42,116 nt of DNA from contig JAQGFW010012170.1 of assembly GCA_030463445.1 (NCBI GenBank), forward strand, positions 1 through 42,116, read 5' to 3'. A program made the position numbers and the translations under genes. Below are positions 17,456 to 26,210 of this stretch, piece by piece (positions within the stretch are counted from its first letter, which is position 1; each line of letters starts with the position of its first letter). The DNA is from Euplotes aediculatus. Lineage: Eukaryota > Ciliophora > Spirotrichea > Euplotida > Euplotidae. Below the pieces are notes generated by a model. That model searched no databases. It had not been told where the DNA came from and was given only the letters and a program-made list of their open reading frames with translations.

Positions 17456-17818
17456 ATGCAAGAGTATGTATTGATCTTTCGTCATGAAAACGGACAGGAA
17501 GTAGCTTCACCTGAGCAAATGCAGGAATGGATGAAGCAGACCATGGACTGGATCGGCACTATTGCCGCGAAGAACAAGTTTGTCAGTGGAACCGGTCTTC
17601 CCTTCGAAGAAGCAAAAGTGGTGAAGGCAACCGACAAGGGATTGATGGTAACCAATGGTCCGTTTGGGGATATCAAGGAAACCCTCGGTGGTTATATCAT
17701 TGTAAAAGCGGATTCTGTGGAAGAAGCAGTTGAATTTGCGAAGGGGAGTCCGGTGCTGCAGGGAGTTGGCAACAGTGTGGAGGTACGAAAAATAGCCAGT
17801 GGGGATGGCATCCATTAA
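17456..17818 (+). CDS. DGPF/YCII-domain protein
   Basis: 120-residue cytoplasmic protein of the YCII-related family; the name motif DGPF appears here as NGPFGDIKETLGGYIIV, with the typical lead-in KGLMVT. Proteins of this family are known genomic partners of ECF42 sigma factors, and that arrangement is exact here: its 3' end overlaps the sigma gene by 14 bp. Its enzymatic role is not established. ATG 17456 is the only sensible start. No TAnnTTTG box was found upstream, which fits, but does not prove, transcription by the alternative sigma factor itself. Confidence 0.85.
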   Translation: MQEYVLIFRHENGQEVASPEQMQEWMKQTMDWIGTIAAKNKFVSGTGLPFEEAKVVKATDKGLMVTNGPFGDIKETLGGYIIVKADSVEEAVEFAKGSPVLQGVGNSVEVRKIASGDGIH

Positions 17819-19031
17819 GCAGGATACCGCCCACTTGGTGCCACATTTATTCCGATCGGAATTCCGGAAAATAACCACGCATATCTGCCGCCTGTACGGA
17901 TTGGAATACCTGGGAGAAGCGGAAGATATTGCTAGTGAAACCTTCCTGGCGGCACTTGAAACCTGGCCGTATAAAGGGGTTCCTCCAAATCCGGCTGCCT
18001 GGTTGTACCGGGTGGCAAAGAACAAGGCGATGAACCGCCTTGAGCAAAAAGCTACGCGAAGCAGGCTTGAATCAAAGTTGCCGGCAGCGGAGTTGGAGGA
18101 TATCCCTTATCCGGAAGAGGAAGGGGATCAGTTGCGGATGATGTTTGCGATTTGTCACCCTGCTTTGTCAAAGGAAACGCAGGTGACAATGGCGCTTCGG
18201 ATATTGGGGGGGTTTGGACTCGATGAAATTTCATCCGCCTTATTGGTTGGAAAGGAGACCATTCAGAAAAGATTGTACAGAGGAAGGGAACTCTTCAGAG
18301 AGCGGAGGATTGTATTGGAAATGCCAGCAGGTGTTGCATTACTGGAGCGACTGGAGATGGTATTGCTAACGATTTATCTCCTGTTTACGGAGGGGTATTA
18401 TTCAGAAACAAAAGAAGAACTGATACGGGAAGATTTGTGTTTTGAAGCCATGCGCCTGGCTCATCTGTTGACTGAGCAGTTGCACACGAATGTACCCAGG
18501 GCGCGGGCCTTACTGGCCTTGTTTTGTTTTCAGGCATCACGGTTTCCGGCACGCAGGAATAAGCAGGGGGACTGGTTGTTATATGATCAACAGGATGCTG
18601 GTTTATGGGATCAGGAACTGATTGCAAGAGGAGTGGAGTGGTTGCACAAAGCAAGTGTGGGCGAGGAGTTGAGTTTTTATCATCTGGAAGCAGCGATTGC
18701 TTATTGGTATACAAGGCCGGAGGATAGTGCTGAAAAATGGGAAGCTATTGTAAGGTTATACGAGCAGTTAATCGTATTAAAGCCCTCACCTGTTGTCGCT
18801 TTGAACAGAATATTTGCAGTGTATAAATTAAGAGGCGCGAAAGAAGCGATTAATCTCGCTGAACGGCTGGCGTTAACCGATAATCCGTATTACTTTATGC
18901 TGGTTGGTGAGTTGCACAGTAGCCTGGATAAGGAGCATTCGCGGGAATGTTTCAGAAAAGCGTATCAGTTAGTGCATACAGAAGCAGATCGTCGGTTTGT
19001 TGAAAAGAGATTAAAGGAAATGGAAAGTTAA
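17805..19031 (+). CDS. ECF42-type RNA polymerase sigma factor with C-terminal TPR-like domain
   Basis: About 408 residues from ATG 17805, much longer than the ~180 of ordinary ECF sigma factors. Region 2 lies near residues 10-75 (AEDIASETFLAAL...NPAAWLYRVAKNKAMNRL) and region 4 near 105-160 (LGGFGLDEISSALLVGKETIQKRLYRGREL). The remaining ~240 residues are helical, with TPR-like stretches (VVALNRIFAVYKLRGAKEAI, DNPYYFMLVGELHSSLDKEHSRECFRKAYQL). This is the architecture of the ECF42 group, which lacks an anti-sigma factor and uses the C-terminal domain for control. It overlaps the DGPF gene by 14 bp, so translation is probably coupled. The signal it answers to is unknown. Confidence 0.88.
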   Translation: MASIKQDTAHLVPHLFRSEFRKITTHICRLYGLEYLGEAEDIASETFLAALETWPYKGVPPNPAAWLYRVAKNKAMNRLEQKATRSRLESKLPAAELEDIPYPEEEGDQLRMMFAICHPALSKETQVTMALRILGGFGLDEISSALLVGKETIQKRLYRGRELFRERRIVLEMPAGVALLERLEMVLLTIYLLFTEGYYSETKEELIREDLCFEAMRLAHLLTEQLHTNVPRARALLALFCFQASRFPARRNKQGDWLLYDQQDAGLWDQELIARGVEWLHKASVGEELSFYHLEAAIAYWYTRPEDSAEKWEAIVRLYEQLIVLKPSPVVALNRIFAVYKLRGAKEAINLAERLALTDNPYYFMLVGELHSSLDKEHSRECFRKAYQLVHTEADRRFVEKRLKEMES

Positions 19032-19043
19032 TTGCTTGTTTTG

Positions 19044-19137
19044 GAGTGGTCGAGAGTGGGTCATGAGTGGTTCACTAGTGGTTCACTGGTGCTTGCAGAG
19101 TGGTCTTTGAGTGGTGGAAGAGTGGTGCTTGAGTAGT
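19044..19137 (+). repeat. Array of GAGTGGT motifs with ~11-bp period
   Basis: GAGTGGT or a close variant begins at 19044, 19054, 19065, 19076 (TAGTGGT), 19084 (CACTGGT), 19098, 19109, 19120 and 19131 (GAGTAGT). Most steps are 10-11 bp, about one DNA helical turn; spacers between motifs are not conserved. It lies in the 187-bp gap between the ends of two convergent genes. The rest of the gap (19138-19218) contains two further degenerate copies of a GCCGAATGG string but no recognisable gene. Confidence 0.6.
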
Positions 19138-19218
19138 CAAACAGTGCCGAATGGGTGGCTAAAAGCTGCCGAATGGTAAAATAGTCTGATCATATTTATG
19201 CAATAGTAGTTCTCTGAA

Positions 19219-19875
19219 TTAGAGTGGAAGAAGGGACCAAAATGAATATCCTCCTCTAAGTTTATACAGAATAATGAATAGTGAACTGATGCTCCCAAAA
19301 ACGATCATGTTTTTACCATGTTGTACACTTTGGAAATCGTATATATGAACAATCTCTCCGTTTTGTAATGTCTTTTTTGCCTGAGAAATGGCTAGTCCGA
19401 CAAAGACACCTAAGATGCTAAGAAAGCATAGCATATAACCGGCAAGAATCCATTTAAAAGCAATTTTCTCGGCTTGGAAGGCCTTCTTGAAATTGGGTGT
19501 TGGGATGGTCGCTTCCGGATTTTTTTGCAGCAAAAACAAACGGGCTATTTCCAGATCGTATGTATTCCATTCATTCGGTTCAGCAAGCACTCCTGACAAT
19601 TCAATTTCAGAATAGGATGAAAAATAGTGTTCAAAATCCGGATGTATAAAATCCTGGTTGGCCTGTTTTACAAACACGTCATTAACTTTAGGAAAATCCT
19701 GCTGCTGAATTTTCACTTCAATTACAGATTCAGGAGTTTCACCCATAAAAACGCTGGCTACCTGATTGATTTCTTTTTCAATCTTATAAGGTATTTGACG
19801 TTCTGTCAGAATATCGGTTAACATCGTAGCATCTTCCCTCGTCAGAAATCTGGAATAGGTTGCGAAATTCTTCAT
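19219..19875 (-). CDS. Membrane protein with N-terminal DUF2007-like domain
   Basis: 218 residues from ATG 19875; the frame is open further upstream but that part overlaps the lipoprotein gene, whose stop is 10 bp before this ATG. The first ~75 residues (TREDATMLTDILTERQIPYK ... IEVKIQQQDFPKVNDVF) have the pattern of the small DUF2007 'signal transducing' fold. A linker with a DLEIARLFLLQKN helix follows, then two membrane segments (WILAGYMLCFLSILGVFVGL and IVFGSISSLFIILY). Probably an inner-membrane protein co-transcribed with the lipoprotein. No firm function; the domain call is tentative. Confidence 0.65.
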   Translation of the reverse strand: MKNFATYSRFLTREDATMLTDILTERQIPYKIEKEINQVASVFMGETPESVIEVKIQQQDFPKVNDVFVKQANQDFIHPDFEHYFSSYSEIELSGVLAEPNEWNTYDLEIARLFLLQKNPEATIPTPNFKKAFQAEKIAFKWILAGYMLCFLSILGVFVGLAISQAKKTLQNGEIVHIYDFQSVQHGKNMIVFGSISSLFIILYKLRGGYSFWSLLPL

Positions 19876-19885
19876 AGGATGGTAA

Positions 19886-20305
19886 TTATTGTCTGCCTGG
19901 TTCAGTTCCAGTGAAATTGATCCGTTGGAACATGACATCCGGACTGTTTTGGTCTTTGTGTAAACGTAGAAAACGATCACTTATTTCTAAAATACGGATA
20001 GTATCCTTTTCAAGAATAAGCAAATTGTCAACAACCGTATAATCGGTTATTTTATTGTTTTCTTCAACACCTCCCGGTTGATCAGATTCATATTGACCAT
20101 TGGGTGAAAACCGGATGGTTAACCCTTTATTTCTATTGTTATTATTATTAATAGTTTCATTTTCTTCTGCTGAACGGTCCTCATTGAAATAAAACTGATA
20201 AAACTCCCATTTGCCGATAATCAGTTTTGCATAATCAGGTGTACTACAGGAACTGATTGCTCCAAGTATAAAAATGGAAATACAGACTTGTATTGTATTT
20301 TTCAT
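19886..20305 (-). CDS. Small lipocalin-like lipoprotein
   Basis: 139 residues from ATG 20305. The signal peptide ends with lipobox ISSC, so Cys20 is lipidated. The mature part has an early GKWEFYQFYF strand, an Asn-rich loop (NNNNNRNK), then beta-rich LTIRFSPNGQYES, LLILEKDTIRILEISDRFLRL, the pattern of Bacteroidota 'lipocalin-like' proteins. It probably sits in the periplasmic leaflet or at the surface. It forms an operon with the membrane protein 10 bp downstream. Function unknown. Confidence 0.7.
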   Translation of the reverse strand: MKNTIQVCISIFILGAISSCSTPDYAKLIIGKWEFYQFYFNEDRSAEENETINNNNNRNKGLTIRFSPNGQYESDQPGGVEENNKITDYTVVDNLLILEKDTIRILEISDRFLRLHKDQNSPDVMFQRINFTGTEPGRQ

Positions 20306-20310
20306 CGGAG

Positions 20311-20341
20311 CCAAGATATTAATTAGATTTAGAAACTGCAA
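20311..20341 (-). promoter_or_regulatory. Promoter of the lipoprotein operon
   Basis: Reading the minus strand: TTG (20341-20339), 20-nt spacer, TATCTTGG (20318-20311), then only 5 nt to ATG 20305. One mismatch to the -7 consensus; geometry as at ctaA, again suggesting a leaderless message. Confidence 0.45.
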
Positions 20342-20352
20342 TAGGGTGTAGG

Positions 20353-20772
20353 ATGGACTATATTAACAATAATGCGGAACCGATTTTTCCAATTTTTGAC
20401 TGTGACTTTAATTGGAAGAAGTTTTCAACTGGCCCTTTGCCAGTAATTTTTGATGAGTTTCTTTATAAAAAAATGTCGGATGATCAGTTTGTCAAGGAAT
20501 ATTTAGGGCATAAAGTCATTGATTGTAAAGGAAATGAGTTTGTTATTACCGGTAGAAGAATGATCTCTAAACGGATGAAACGTATTGCGGGAAGTAAAAA
20601 ATATATTCTTGAATTTAAGGAATCAGGAAATATGTATACGCTTGATAGAATGAGAAATATTATTATTCAAAAGATTGAGGAAAATATTGAAAAAAGTGAT
20701 TTACGAAAGTCTTGGATTGAAGAAATTTCAAAAATGAGCTCAATTGCTGAGTTGTTAACTAGCGAGGTCTAA
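20353..20772 (+). CDS. Hypothetical protein, low-GC
   Basis: 139 residues from ATG 20353; not recognised. It is soluble, rich in Lys and Ile, with no signal peptide or membrane segment. It reads as a small beta-containing N-terminal part (VIDCKGNEFVITGRRMIS) and a charged helical C-terminal half (NIIIQKIEENIEKSDLRKSW). Base composition is clearly more AT-rich than the flanking regions, so recent transfer is likely. Divergent from the lipoprotein operon with a 47-bp gap. The next gene follows on the same strand about 50 bp later. Confidence 0.55.
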   Translation: MDYINNNAEPIFPIFDCDFNWKKFSTGPLPVIFDEFLYKKMSDDQFVKEYLGHKVIDCKGNEFVITGRRMISKRMKRIAGSKKYILEFKESGNMYTLDRMRNIIIQKIEENIEKSDLRKSWIEEISKMSSIAELLTSEV

Positions 20773-20823
20773 ACAATTATTTTGGGTACCTATCGAATAA
20801 GTCAGAAAAAATATAAGGCAGAT

Positions 20824-21456
20824 ATGAAATTATATTTATCAATATTGATTTTTTTACCAGTTCTTACTTATTCACAAGAAATTAATTGTTTGGACACGGT
20901 AACTATTAGTGGTTACTTTTACAAGATTAAAGATAATAGACTCTCCCCTGAAGCTTTTACGAACGACAATGAACACTTTAATTTTATACCAGAAAGTAGT
21001 CTGGAAACTAATAGCTTTTATAGTATTCTTAGAGAAAGATTAAGTGCTGAGAAAGATACAATTAAATTTTTATCGTTTAAGCCAACAAAAGATCTTAGTT
21101 TTTATACAAAAAAATCTTGTTTACATTGGTTAGAAAAGGCGATTAATATTTATCCTTTTTCAAATGAAATTAAACTTCATAAAATCAAGGGCGTTAAAAA
21201 TCGACAAGTACAGATAAGTTTTGTGAAAGTTACCTGGCTTCACCTTAAAATCAAAAAATCAGTTGCTTGTGGTTATGGATTTGACAAGCCAGCATCATTG
21301 TTCTGTGATTCCTCCAATGAACTACTTTTCGATATTTATGTTCCTTTAAAGCTTATCGATTTAAATGATTCCATAAAGTTAAAGAGAGGAAGATTATATA
21401 AAGAAAATGCAATACGGGCAATTAATTTAGAAGGGCTTGAAAGACGTAAAGAATAA
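20824..21456 (+). CDS. Hypothetical secreted protein, low-GC
   Basis: 210 residues from ATG 20824, preferred to TTG 20782 because it begins a classical Sec signal peptide (KLYLSILIFLPVLTYSQ, likely cut after Ser-Gln). The mature protein has five cysteines and beta-rich character but matches no family I know. It shares the AT-rich composition of the gene before it. Its 3' end reaches the stump of a degraded gene at 21437-21655. Probably periplasmic; function unknown. Confidence 0.6.
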   Translation: MKLYLSILIFLPVLTYSQEINCLDTVTISGYFYKIKDNRLSPEAFTNDNEHFNFIPESSLETNSFYSILRERLSAEKDTIKFLSFKPTKDLSFYTKKSCLHWLEKAINIYPFSNEIKLHKIKGVKNRQVQISFVKVTWLHLKIKKSVACGYGFDKPASLFCDSSNELLFDIYVPLKLIDLNDSIKLKRGRLYKENAIRAINLEGLERRKE

Positions 21457-21655
21457 TCAGATCATCCAATATCGGAAAATCTATGCAAAATCTCAAAGTA
21501 GCAACAGTTATGTGATCGCAACCCTGACTCCTGAGAAACTAACACTGGCGGGAGGCCATCGGTATCTGAAAGCGAGACGACCAGAGTTGTACATAAACCT
21601 GATTGGGGAAGAACATCAGTCGGAGCAGAAGGTGGTTTGGCTGGAAAAGAAATAG
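21437..21655 (+). pseudogene. C-terminal remnant of a carbon-nitrogen hydrolase (nitrilase superfamily)
   Basis: A 72-codon open frame, TTG first and overlapping the previous gene by 20 bp, with no credible start of its own. Its body, KIYAKSQSSNSYVIATLTPE followed by a segment ending ARRPELYINLIGE, fits the extreme C terminus of nitrilase-superfamily proteins: '(G)kiiAks...viAtldpekl...l..RRPELY..l'. The ~250 residues that would carry the Glu-Lys-Cys catalytic triad are absent. GC content here returns to that of the chromosome, in contrast to the AT-rich genes immediately upstream, so the rest of the gene was probably lost when that segment arrived. Similarity is judged by eye. Confidence 0.45.
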
Positions 21656-21659
21656 TTCT

Positions 21660-22145
21660 TCACTTTATCAGTTTTCTTTCCGCGTCATATAACCCTACCA
21701 ACAAGCTATTTCCATTTGCGTCAATCCGAACACCTCCATACCTCGCAGAATCATACCGGGCGGCATTGCCTTCCTGGAAGAAATAAGATTCTGCGCCGAT
21801 ATTCATATCCCAGATCCTTGGTGCAGTATATTCTATTAGTAATTCGCCGGAGGCAAGGGGTTCTCTGCCAGACTGAATACGGATCGGTTGAGCCACACTG
21901 TTAGTATCCTGTTTAATAACAAAATACCCACGCTTGGGAATGGAGTCATGATTGAATTCACGTGCGATTTTATAACTCAATTGCATGTAATCACCCTGCA
22001 TAAGGGATCGGGGATCCACTGGTGCCAGTTCCAGTAGAACCAGTGTGCCTTCTTTTAATAGTTTTTCTTTTCCCAGTACTGAATAGAAAAAATAACCCAA
22101 TACCAGTAAGAGGTTGAGCAGAATGATCCATTTACTAATTTTCAT
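21660..22145 (-). CDS. GDYXXLXY-family protein
   Basis: 161 residues: one N-terminal membrane anchor (WIILLNLLLVLGYFFYSVLG) and a periplasmic beta-rich domain containing the name-giving motif GDYMQLSY near residue 52, preceded by PVDPRSLMQ. This family is usually found directly after DUF2157 and DUF4401 membrane proteins, exactly as here. Its start overlaps the DUF4401 gene by 11 bp. Last gene of the six-gene operon; the convergent nitrilase remnant ends 4 bp away. Molecular function unknown. Confidence 0.85.
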   Translation of the reverse strand: MKISKWIILLNLLLVLGYFFYSVLGKEKLLKEGTLVLLELAPVDPRSLMQGDYMQLSYKIAREFNHDSIPKRGYFVIKQDTNSVAQPIRIQSGREPLASGELLIEYTAPRIWDMNIGAESYFFQEGNAARYDSARYGGVRIDANGNSLLVGLYDAERKLIK

Positions 22146-23121
22146 TCGGACTCAGTTTTTTATGTAGAAAAAAATATAACACCAGAAAGAGTGCACCGGA
22201 AATCAGCAGCAGGATGGATTTGGTTAATAAGGTAAAACTCAAATCATAATAATACTGTGAAATAAAATAAATGCCACTCAGAATACCGAGTACGAATCCT
22301 GTTTTGTACCCAAATTGAAAGCCCAGGAGCACTACTAAGATGGCTCCTGATATAGCCGGAGCAAAGAGTGTGGGCAACAGCAGAAGCGTAATCATGCTTA
22401 AAAGCACAATAGGCGGACTCGTTTCTTCCGGATTAAAGTGTTTATATAACCCGTTAACCTGGTACAGGATTGTTCCAATTATTCCAACAGAAGTAATCCA
22501 GAATAGCTGTGGTGAAATCGGCGTGGTCATACGTATTCCCAACAGATAAAGCGCACTTAAAAAGGAAAGGGTGCTGGCTGTTCGGATGGCGGGGTACAAT
22601 TGCGCGAGCTTTCCCCCTTGTTGTAAAAACCAGGAGTGATGAGTATATATAAAATAACAGGAAGCTGCCAATAGCGGAGTATATACCAGCAGGATCTCGT
22701 ACTGATTATTGGAAAAAAGTATGGCAATAATGCTGGCATGAATGGATAACATGGCCACTAGTGCCAGCACCTGGTTTTGCGTCAGGGATAAACTGATGGC
22801 GGCGATCGCTATAAAAATCAGATAGGTAAACGTTTCTGATACGCCAAATTCGCTGAGTCCGATCCCGATCAGGATGCCTCCAATCAGGGATAGTGAAATA
22901 CTGATAGTATCCAGCAATATACTGTTGTACTGTTTATCCAGCCAGATCGCACCAGCAATAAATACGATGCCGAAAATGAGTTGAGCAAGCGCTGATTCAT
23001 ATAATCCTGCAATGAATAAAAACCCTACAAAAGAACAGCTTGCCAGGATCCCGCCAATTATCGAAATGATTTTGATAGGAAGAGAAGGTTGCGCGGTTGT
23101 ATGGTTATCAGGATTGTTCAT
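22135..23121 (-). CDS. DUF4401 polytopic membrane protein
   Basis: 328 residues, almost entirely hydrophobic, with about ten membrane helices (for example IISIIGGILASCSFVGFLFI and ISLSLIGGILIGIGL). The fold pattern and position between DUF2157 and a GDYXXLXY gene identify DUF4401. It overlaps the upstream DUF2157 gene by 14 bp and the downstream gene by 11 bp, so the three are translationally coupled and probably form one membrane complex. Function unknown. Confidence 0.8.
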   Translation of the reverse strand: MNNPDNHTTAQPSLPIKIISIIGGILASCSFVGFLFIAGLYESALAQLIFGIVFIAGAIWLDKQYNSILLDTISISLSLIGGILIGIGLSEFGVSETFTYLIFIAIAAISLSLTQNQVLALVAMLSIHASIIAILFSNNQYEILLVYTPLLAASCYFIYTHHSWFLQQGGKLAQLYPAIRTASTLSFLSALYLLGIRMTTPISPQLFWITSVGIIGTILYQVNGLYKHFNPEETSPPIVLLSMITLLLLPTLFAPAISGAILVVLLGFQFGYKTGFVLGILSGIYFISQYYYDLSFTLLTKSILLLISGALFLVLYFFLHKKLSPNEN

Positions 23122-23977
23122 GTGCCCATTTCTTTTGAAGGTCCAGCAAAAATTTGATGGTCAGAGAAGCGCTTCCGATGATAAAGAGGCTGATAAAAAG
23201 GAAGCTGCCTGCATCATTTGAAATATTCAGAAACCAGGCAGAACCAATAATTATCAGACTTACGGGAATAATCGAAAGATAAAAGATGGAATGTTGATGC
23301 AGGCCATACCAGATTCCTGCTGCATAGGTCAAAGCTGCCAGCAGTAGGAGTAACCAGAAACTTGGATCCTGTTTGCCGAATAGTCCGGTTGTAATTCCTA
23401 TGGTAGAAAAACTGATGGCTGCCAGTGCTACCATGTTGGTGAACCAGGTAGGAATCGACTTCCCTGCTTTCATCAGGAATTTGCTTACGATCAGTGCTAC
23501 CAGGTTTACGAGGAAGAGAAGGGTGAACACATGGGTATCAGTCCAATGATTGGCAACCTGTTCGGCATACAGTAAAATCGTAGTGTTGATCAGTAAGAGA
23601 TACAGCACCCATAAGGGAGGAAAGTTGGCCACCAGTACCCAGATCGAAATGAAAACTGTCCAGGCCAGGAAAAAATCATAGGCATTGGCACCGGTTTGAT
23701 AGATCTGCCCATACACAGCAAACAAGACCCCCACCAATGCTGCTGCAGCTGTTAACAGGATGTTTCGGATCATCGGATCAAACTGCGGCCTCAGGGAAAG
23801 AAGGGTGGTTGCAATGAGGAGTCCGCCTGTTAGGGAAAGCTTTGCAACTTTTGGAAAGTCTTCCCAGTTATAGGCAAAAAAGAAAATGATTCCGGCTATT
23901 GTAAACCCAATACCCAGGGTTAGCAGCAGGATCCGGACAAAACGGGACCAATCCTGCAGGCTGGGTGATTGATTCAT
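23108..23977 (-). CDS. DUF2157 polytopic membrane protein
   Basis: 289 residues with about nine membrane helices. The N-terminal cytoplasmic helix and first two segments include the family signature GIIFFFAYNWEDFPKVAKLS, and the later AVYGQIYQTGANAYDFFLAW is typical of DUF2157. It starts 26 bp after msrA and overlaps DUF4401 by 14 bp. Function unknown. Confidence 0.85.
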   Translation of the reverse strand: MNQSPSLQDWSRFVRILLLTLGIGFTIAGIIFFFAYNWEDFPKVAKLSLTGGLLIATTLLSLRPQFDPMIRNILLTAAAALVGVLFAVYGQIYQTGANAYDFFLAWTVFISIWVLVANFPPLWVLYLLLINTTILLYAEQVANHWTDTHVFTLLFLVNLVALIVSKFLMKAGKSIPTWFTNMVALAAISFSTIGITTGLFGKQDPSFWLLLLLAALTYAAGIWYGLHQHSIFYLSIIPVSLIIIGSAWFLNISNDAGSFLFISLFIIGSASLTIKFLLDLQKKWAHEQS

Positions 23978-24003
23978 GTTGGTTAAGGTTTTAGGTTGTT
24001 AGC

Positions 24004-24492
24004 TTACAGTTTCCATTCGGGCCGTTCGAAATGACAGGTATAACCGAAGGGATTCTTTTGCAGGTAATCCTGGTGTTCTTCTTCCGCTTCCCAGAAATCG
24101 CCTGCAGGAACTACTTCTGTTACAATTTTCCCCGGCCATTTACCGGATGCTTCCATTTCTTTGATCAGTTGAAGAGCGGTTTGTTTTTGTTCTTCATCCA
24201 GGTAAAAAATGGCGGACCGGTATGACAACCCGATATCATTTCCCTGCCGGTTTTTGGTGGTAGGGTTATGGATCATGAAAAAATATTCGAGCAGTTGCCG
24301 GTAGGAGAGGATATCTGCATCAAAGCTGATGGCGATTCCTTCAGCATGGGTACCATGATTGCGATAGGTGGCATTGGGAACATCTCCGCCTGTGTATCCA
24401 ACAACGGTGTGTTTTACGCCGGGCAGTTGCCGGATCAGTTCTTCCACACCCCAGAAACAACCACCGGCTAAAATTGCTTTTTCAGTTCTCAT
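24004..24492 (-). CDS. msrA: Peptide methionine-S-sulfoxide reductase MsrA
   Basis: 162 residues; repairs Met-S-sulfoxide in proteins using thioredoxin. The catalytic motif GGCFWG gives Cys12 as nucleophile; HTHAEG-like [28 protein letters not shown] and YRSAIFY are family marks. Only one further cysteine (Cys153, GYTCHF) could resolve the sulfenate. No signal peptide, so cytoplasmic. The start overlaps the amidohydrolase stop by 11 bp (the ATG lies inside the preceding gene's last codons), so translation is coupled. Confidence 0.95.
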   Translation of the reverse strand: MRTEKAILAGGCFWGVEELIRQLPGVKHTVVGYTGGDVPNATYRNHGTHAEGIAISFDADILSYRQLLEYFFMIHNPTTKNRQGNDIGLSYRSAIFYLDEEQKQTALQLIKEMEASGKWPGKIVTEVVPAGDFWEAEEEHQDYLQKNPFGYTCHFERPEWKL

Positions 24493-26179
24493 TGAAGATT
24501 ATTTTACCATCAAACACCGTTAAAACTACTTTTGTTTTCGCAATATCCATAGTGGGTATAGAAAACAGATCCTGGTTAAACACGATGATATCTGCAAGGT
24601 ATCCCGGCTGCAATTTTCCTTTGCTCTTTTCCTCAAAGGAGGAGTAAGCGCCACCCTGGGTATAGGCGGATAATGCATCCTGGATGGTGATTCTTTGTTC
24701 GGGCACCCATCCGCCAGGTGGCTGTCCCTCCGGGGTTTGCCGGTTCACCGCAATATGCAATCCACGGATTGGATCGGGGGTAGTACAGGCTGGCCAATCA
24801 CTGCTGAAAACCAGGTGCACCTTGTTTTTCAACATAGACTGCCACATAAAGGAATGGGGAATTCTCTTTTCTCCTACAGCTTTGGCCCATACTTCAATAT
24901 TGCCCGGATCTGCATGGATGGGTTGCATGGAAGCCAGTATGCCCAGTTGAGCAAATCGGGGAATATCCTGCGGGTTGCATTGTTCGATATGTTCAATACG
25001 ATGGCGTCTGGCTTTGGTTCCATTTGTTTGCTGTGCTTTTTCGTAGGCATTCAATGCATCCCGTACGGTACGGTCTCCAATGGCATGGGTATAAATCTGG
25101 AATCCTTCTTTATCAAACCGGTTTAAAAGTGATTGATATTTTTCAAGCGGCAACGCAAAATCGCTGTTGGCATGTGTTCCATCGGGTAAGGCATCACTAT
25201 AGGGTTCCAGCATGGGAGAAGTGTGCGATTCAATAACGCCATCCAGCATGAATTTAATACTAACGGCTTTGAGTAGGGCATGCCCTTTGGTGCGGTTTTT
25301 TAATTGGATGAATTGCCTGATGTCTTCTTCCTTTGTTTGTTTGCCGGCGCTGAAGGCAGTGGAAGCGCGAAGGGTGAGCTCCCCTCTTTTAAGCAGGGTT
25401 TCATACAATTGGAATTCTGCAACCGAGCCACTGGCATTTTGAATACTAGTAATGCCCAGTCGCGCTGCGTATTTCATACCTATGCGGAGTGCCTCCAGTT
25501 TTTCTTCTGTTGTGGGGGGAGGTACAATTTTCTCCACCAGGCTGCCGGCTGCTTCTGTAAAAGCTCCTGTAGGATTGCCCTCCGGATCTTTAATGATGGA
25601 CCCAAATCCATCAAATTGGATAGTGCTTTTAACCCCTGCCAGTTCCATTGCTTTGCTGTTTACCCAGATACTATGCCCATCGTAGGCATCGAGTACTACC
25701 GGTCGCCCTCCACTGATTTTATCCAACGCGATGAGTGCCTGTTTGTTGGGCATGCCTCCTTCAAAAAGATTGTACTGCCAGCCCATACCGGTTATCCATT
25801 TTTTCTCCGGATACTCTTTTATAAATTTCTCAATGGCCAAGAGGGCTTCGTCCAGTGTTTTTGTCTGGTAGAGATCAACGCCTGTAAGTCCCATTGATCC
25901 GGAAAGAAAATGCGTATGTGCATCATTGATACCAGCGGTGGTGAGTTGTCCTTTGAGGTCAACTAGCTGAGTGGTTTTCTGTGCCAGTTTTTTGATATCA
26001 GCGTTTGATCCGATATGGGTAATGGTGTTACTGGTTATTGCAATTGCTTCGACAAATTCTGCGTCATTGCCTGTCCAGATTTTTCCATTGTATAATATTA
26101 GGCTGGGAGCGTTGCTTTTTTGAGCAAACAGTAGTTGACTGCAAATGAGCAATCCGGTAATAGAAAGGAGGAATCGCAT
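24482..26179 (-). CDS. YtcJ-like amidohydrolase (Amidohydro_3), exported
   Basis: 565 residues from ATG 26179; the open frame extends 34 codons further but that overlaps DUF2071, and 26179 starts a proper signal peptide ([18 protein letters not shown]). Metal-dependent hydrolase: composite beta-domain start [15 protein letters not shown], metal-binding DAHTHFLSG, then [20 protein letters not shown] and the catalytic Asp in [13 protein letters not shown], closing with [12 protein letters not shown]. Relatives act on N-acyl or formamide-type bonds or cyclic amides, but substrates of YtcJ types are mostly unknown. It is the second gene of the operon, 31 bp after DUF2071. Confidence 0.88.
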   Translation of the reverse strand: MRFLLSITGLLICSQLLFAQKSNAPSLILYNGKIWTGNDAEFVEAIAITSNTITHIGSNADIKKLAQKTTQLVDLKGQLTTAGINDAHTHFLSGSMGLTGVDLYQTKTLDEALLAIEKFIKEYPEKKWITGMGWQYNLFEGGMPNKQALIALDKISGGRPVVLDAYDGHSIWVNSKAMELAGVKSTIQFDGFGSIIKDPEGNPTGAFTEAAGSLVEKIVPPPTTEEKLEALRIGMKYAARLGITSIQNASGSVAEFQLYETLLKRGELTLRASTAFSAGKQTKEEDIRQFIQLKNRTKGHALLKAVSIKFMLDGVIESHTSPMLEPYSDALPDGTHANSDFALPLEKYQSLLNRFDKEGFQIYTHAIGDRTVRDALNAYEKAQQTNGTKARRHRIEHIEQCNPQDIPRFAQLGILASMQPIHADPGNIEVWAKAVGEKRIPHSFMWQSMLKNKVHLVFSSDWPACTTPDPIRGLHIAVNRQTPEGQPPGGWVPEQRITIQDALSAYTQGGAYSSFEEKSKGKLQPGYLADIIVFNQDLFSIPTMDIAKTKVVLTVFDGKIIFNEN

Positions 26180-26210
26180 AGTAGTTAAAAATACAACTAA
26201 GCCGGTGTAT

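Noticed and set aside
19044-19137. CRISPR array
   Set aside because: The unit is 7 bp with ~4-bp spacers, far too short, and no cas genes are present.
19876-19980. N-terminal extension of the membrane protein ending at 19219
   Set aside because: It overlaps the upstream lipoprotein gene, and ATG 19875 sits 10 bp after that gene's stop, the usual operon spacing.
25304-25897. A 197-codon plus-strand frame inside the amidohydrolase gene
   Set aside because: Shadow of a gene with intact catalytic motifs; composition is unlike a real protein.
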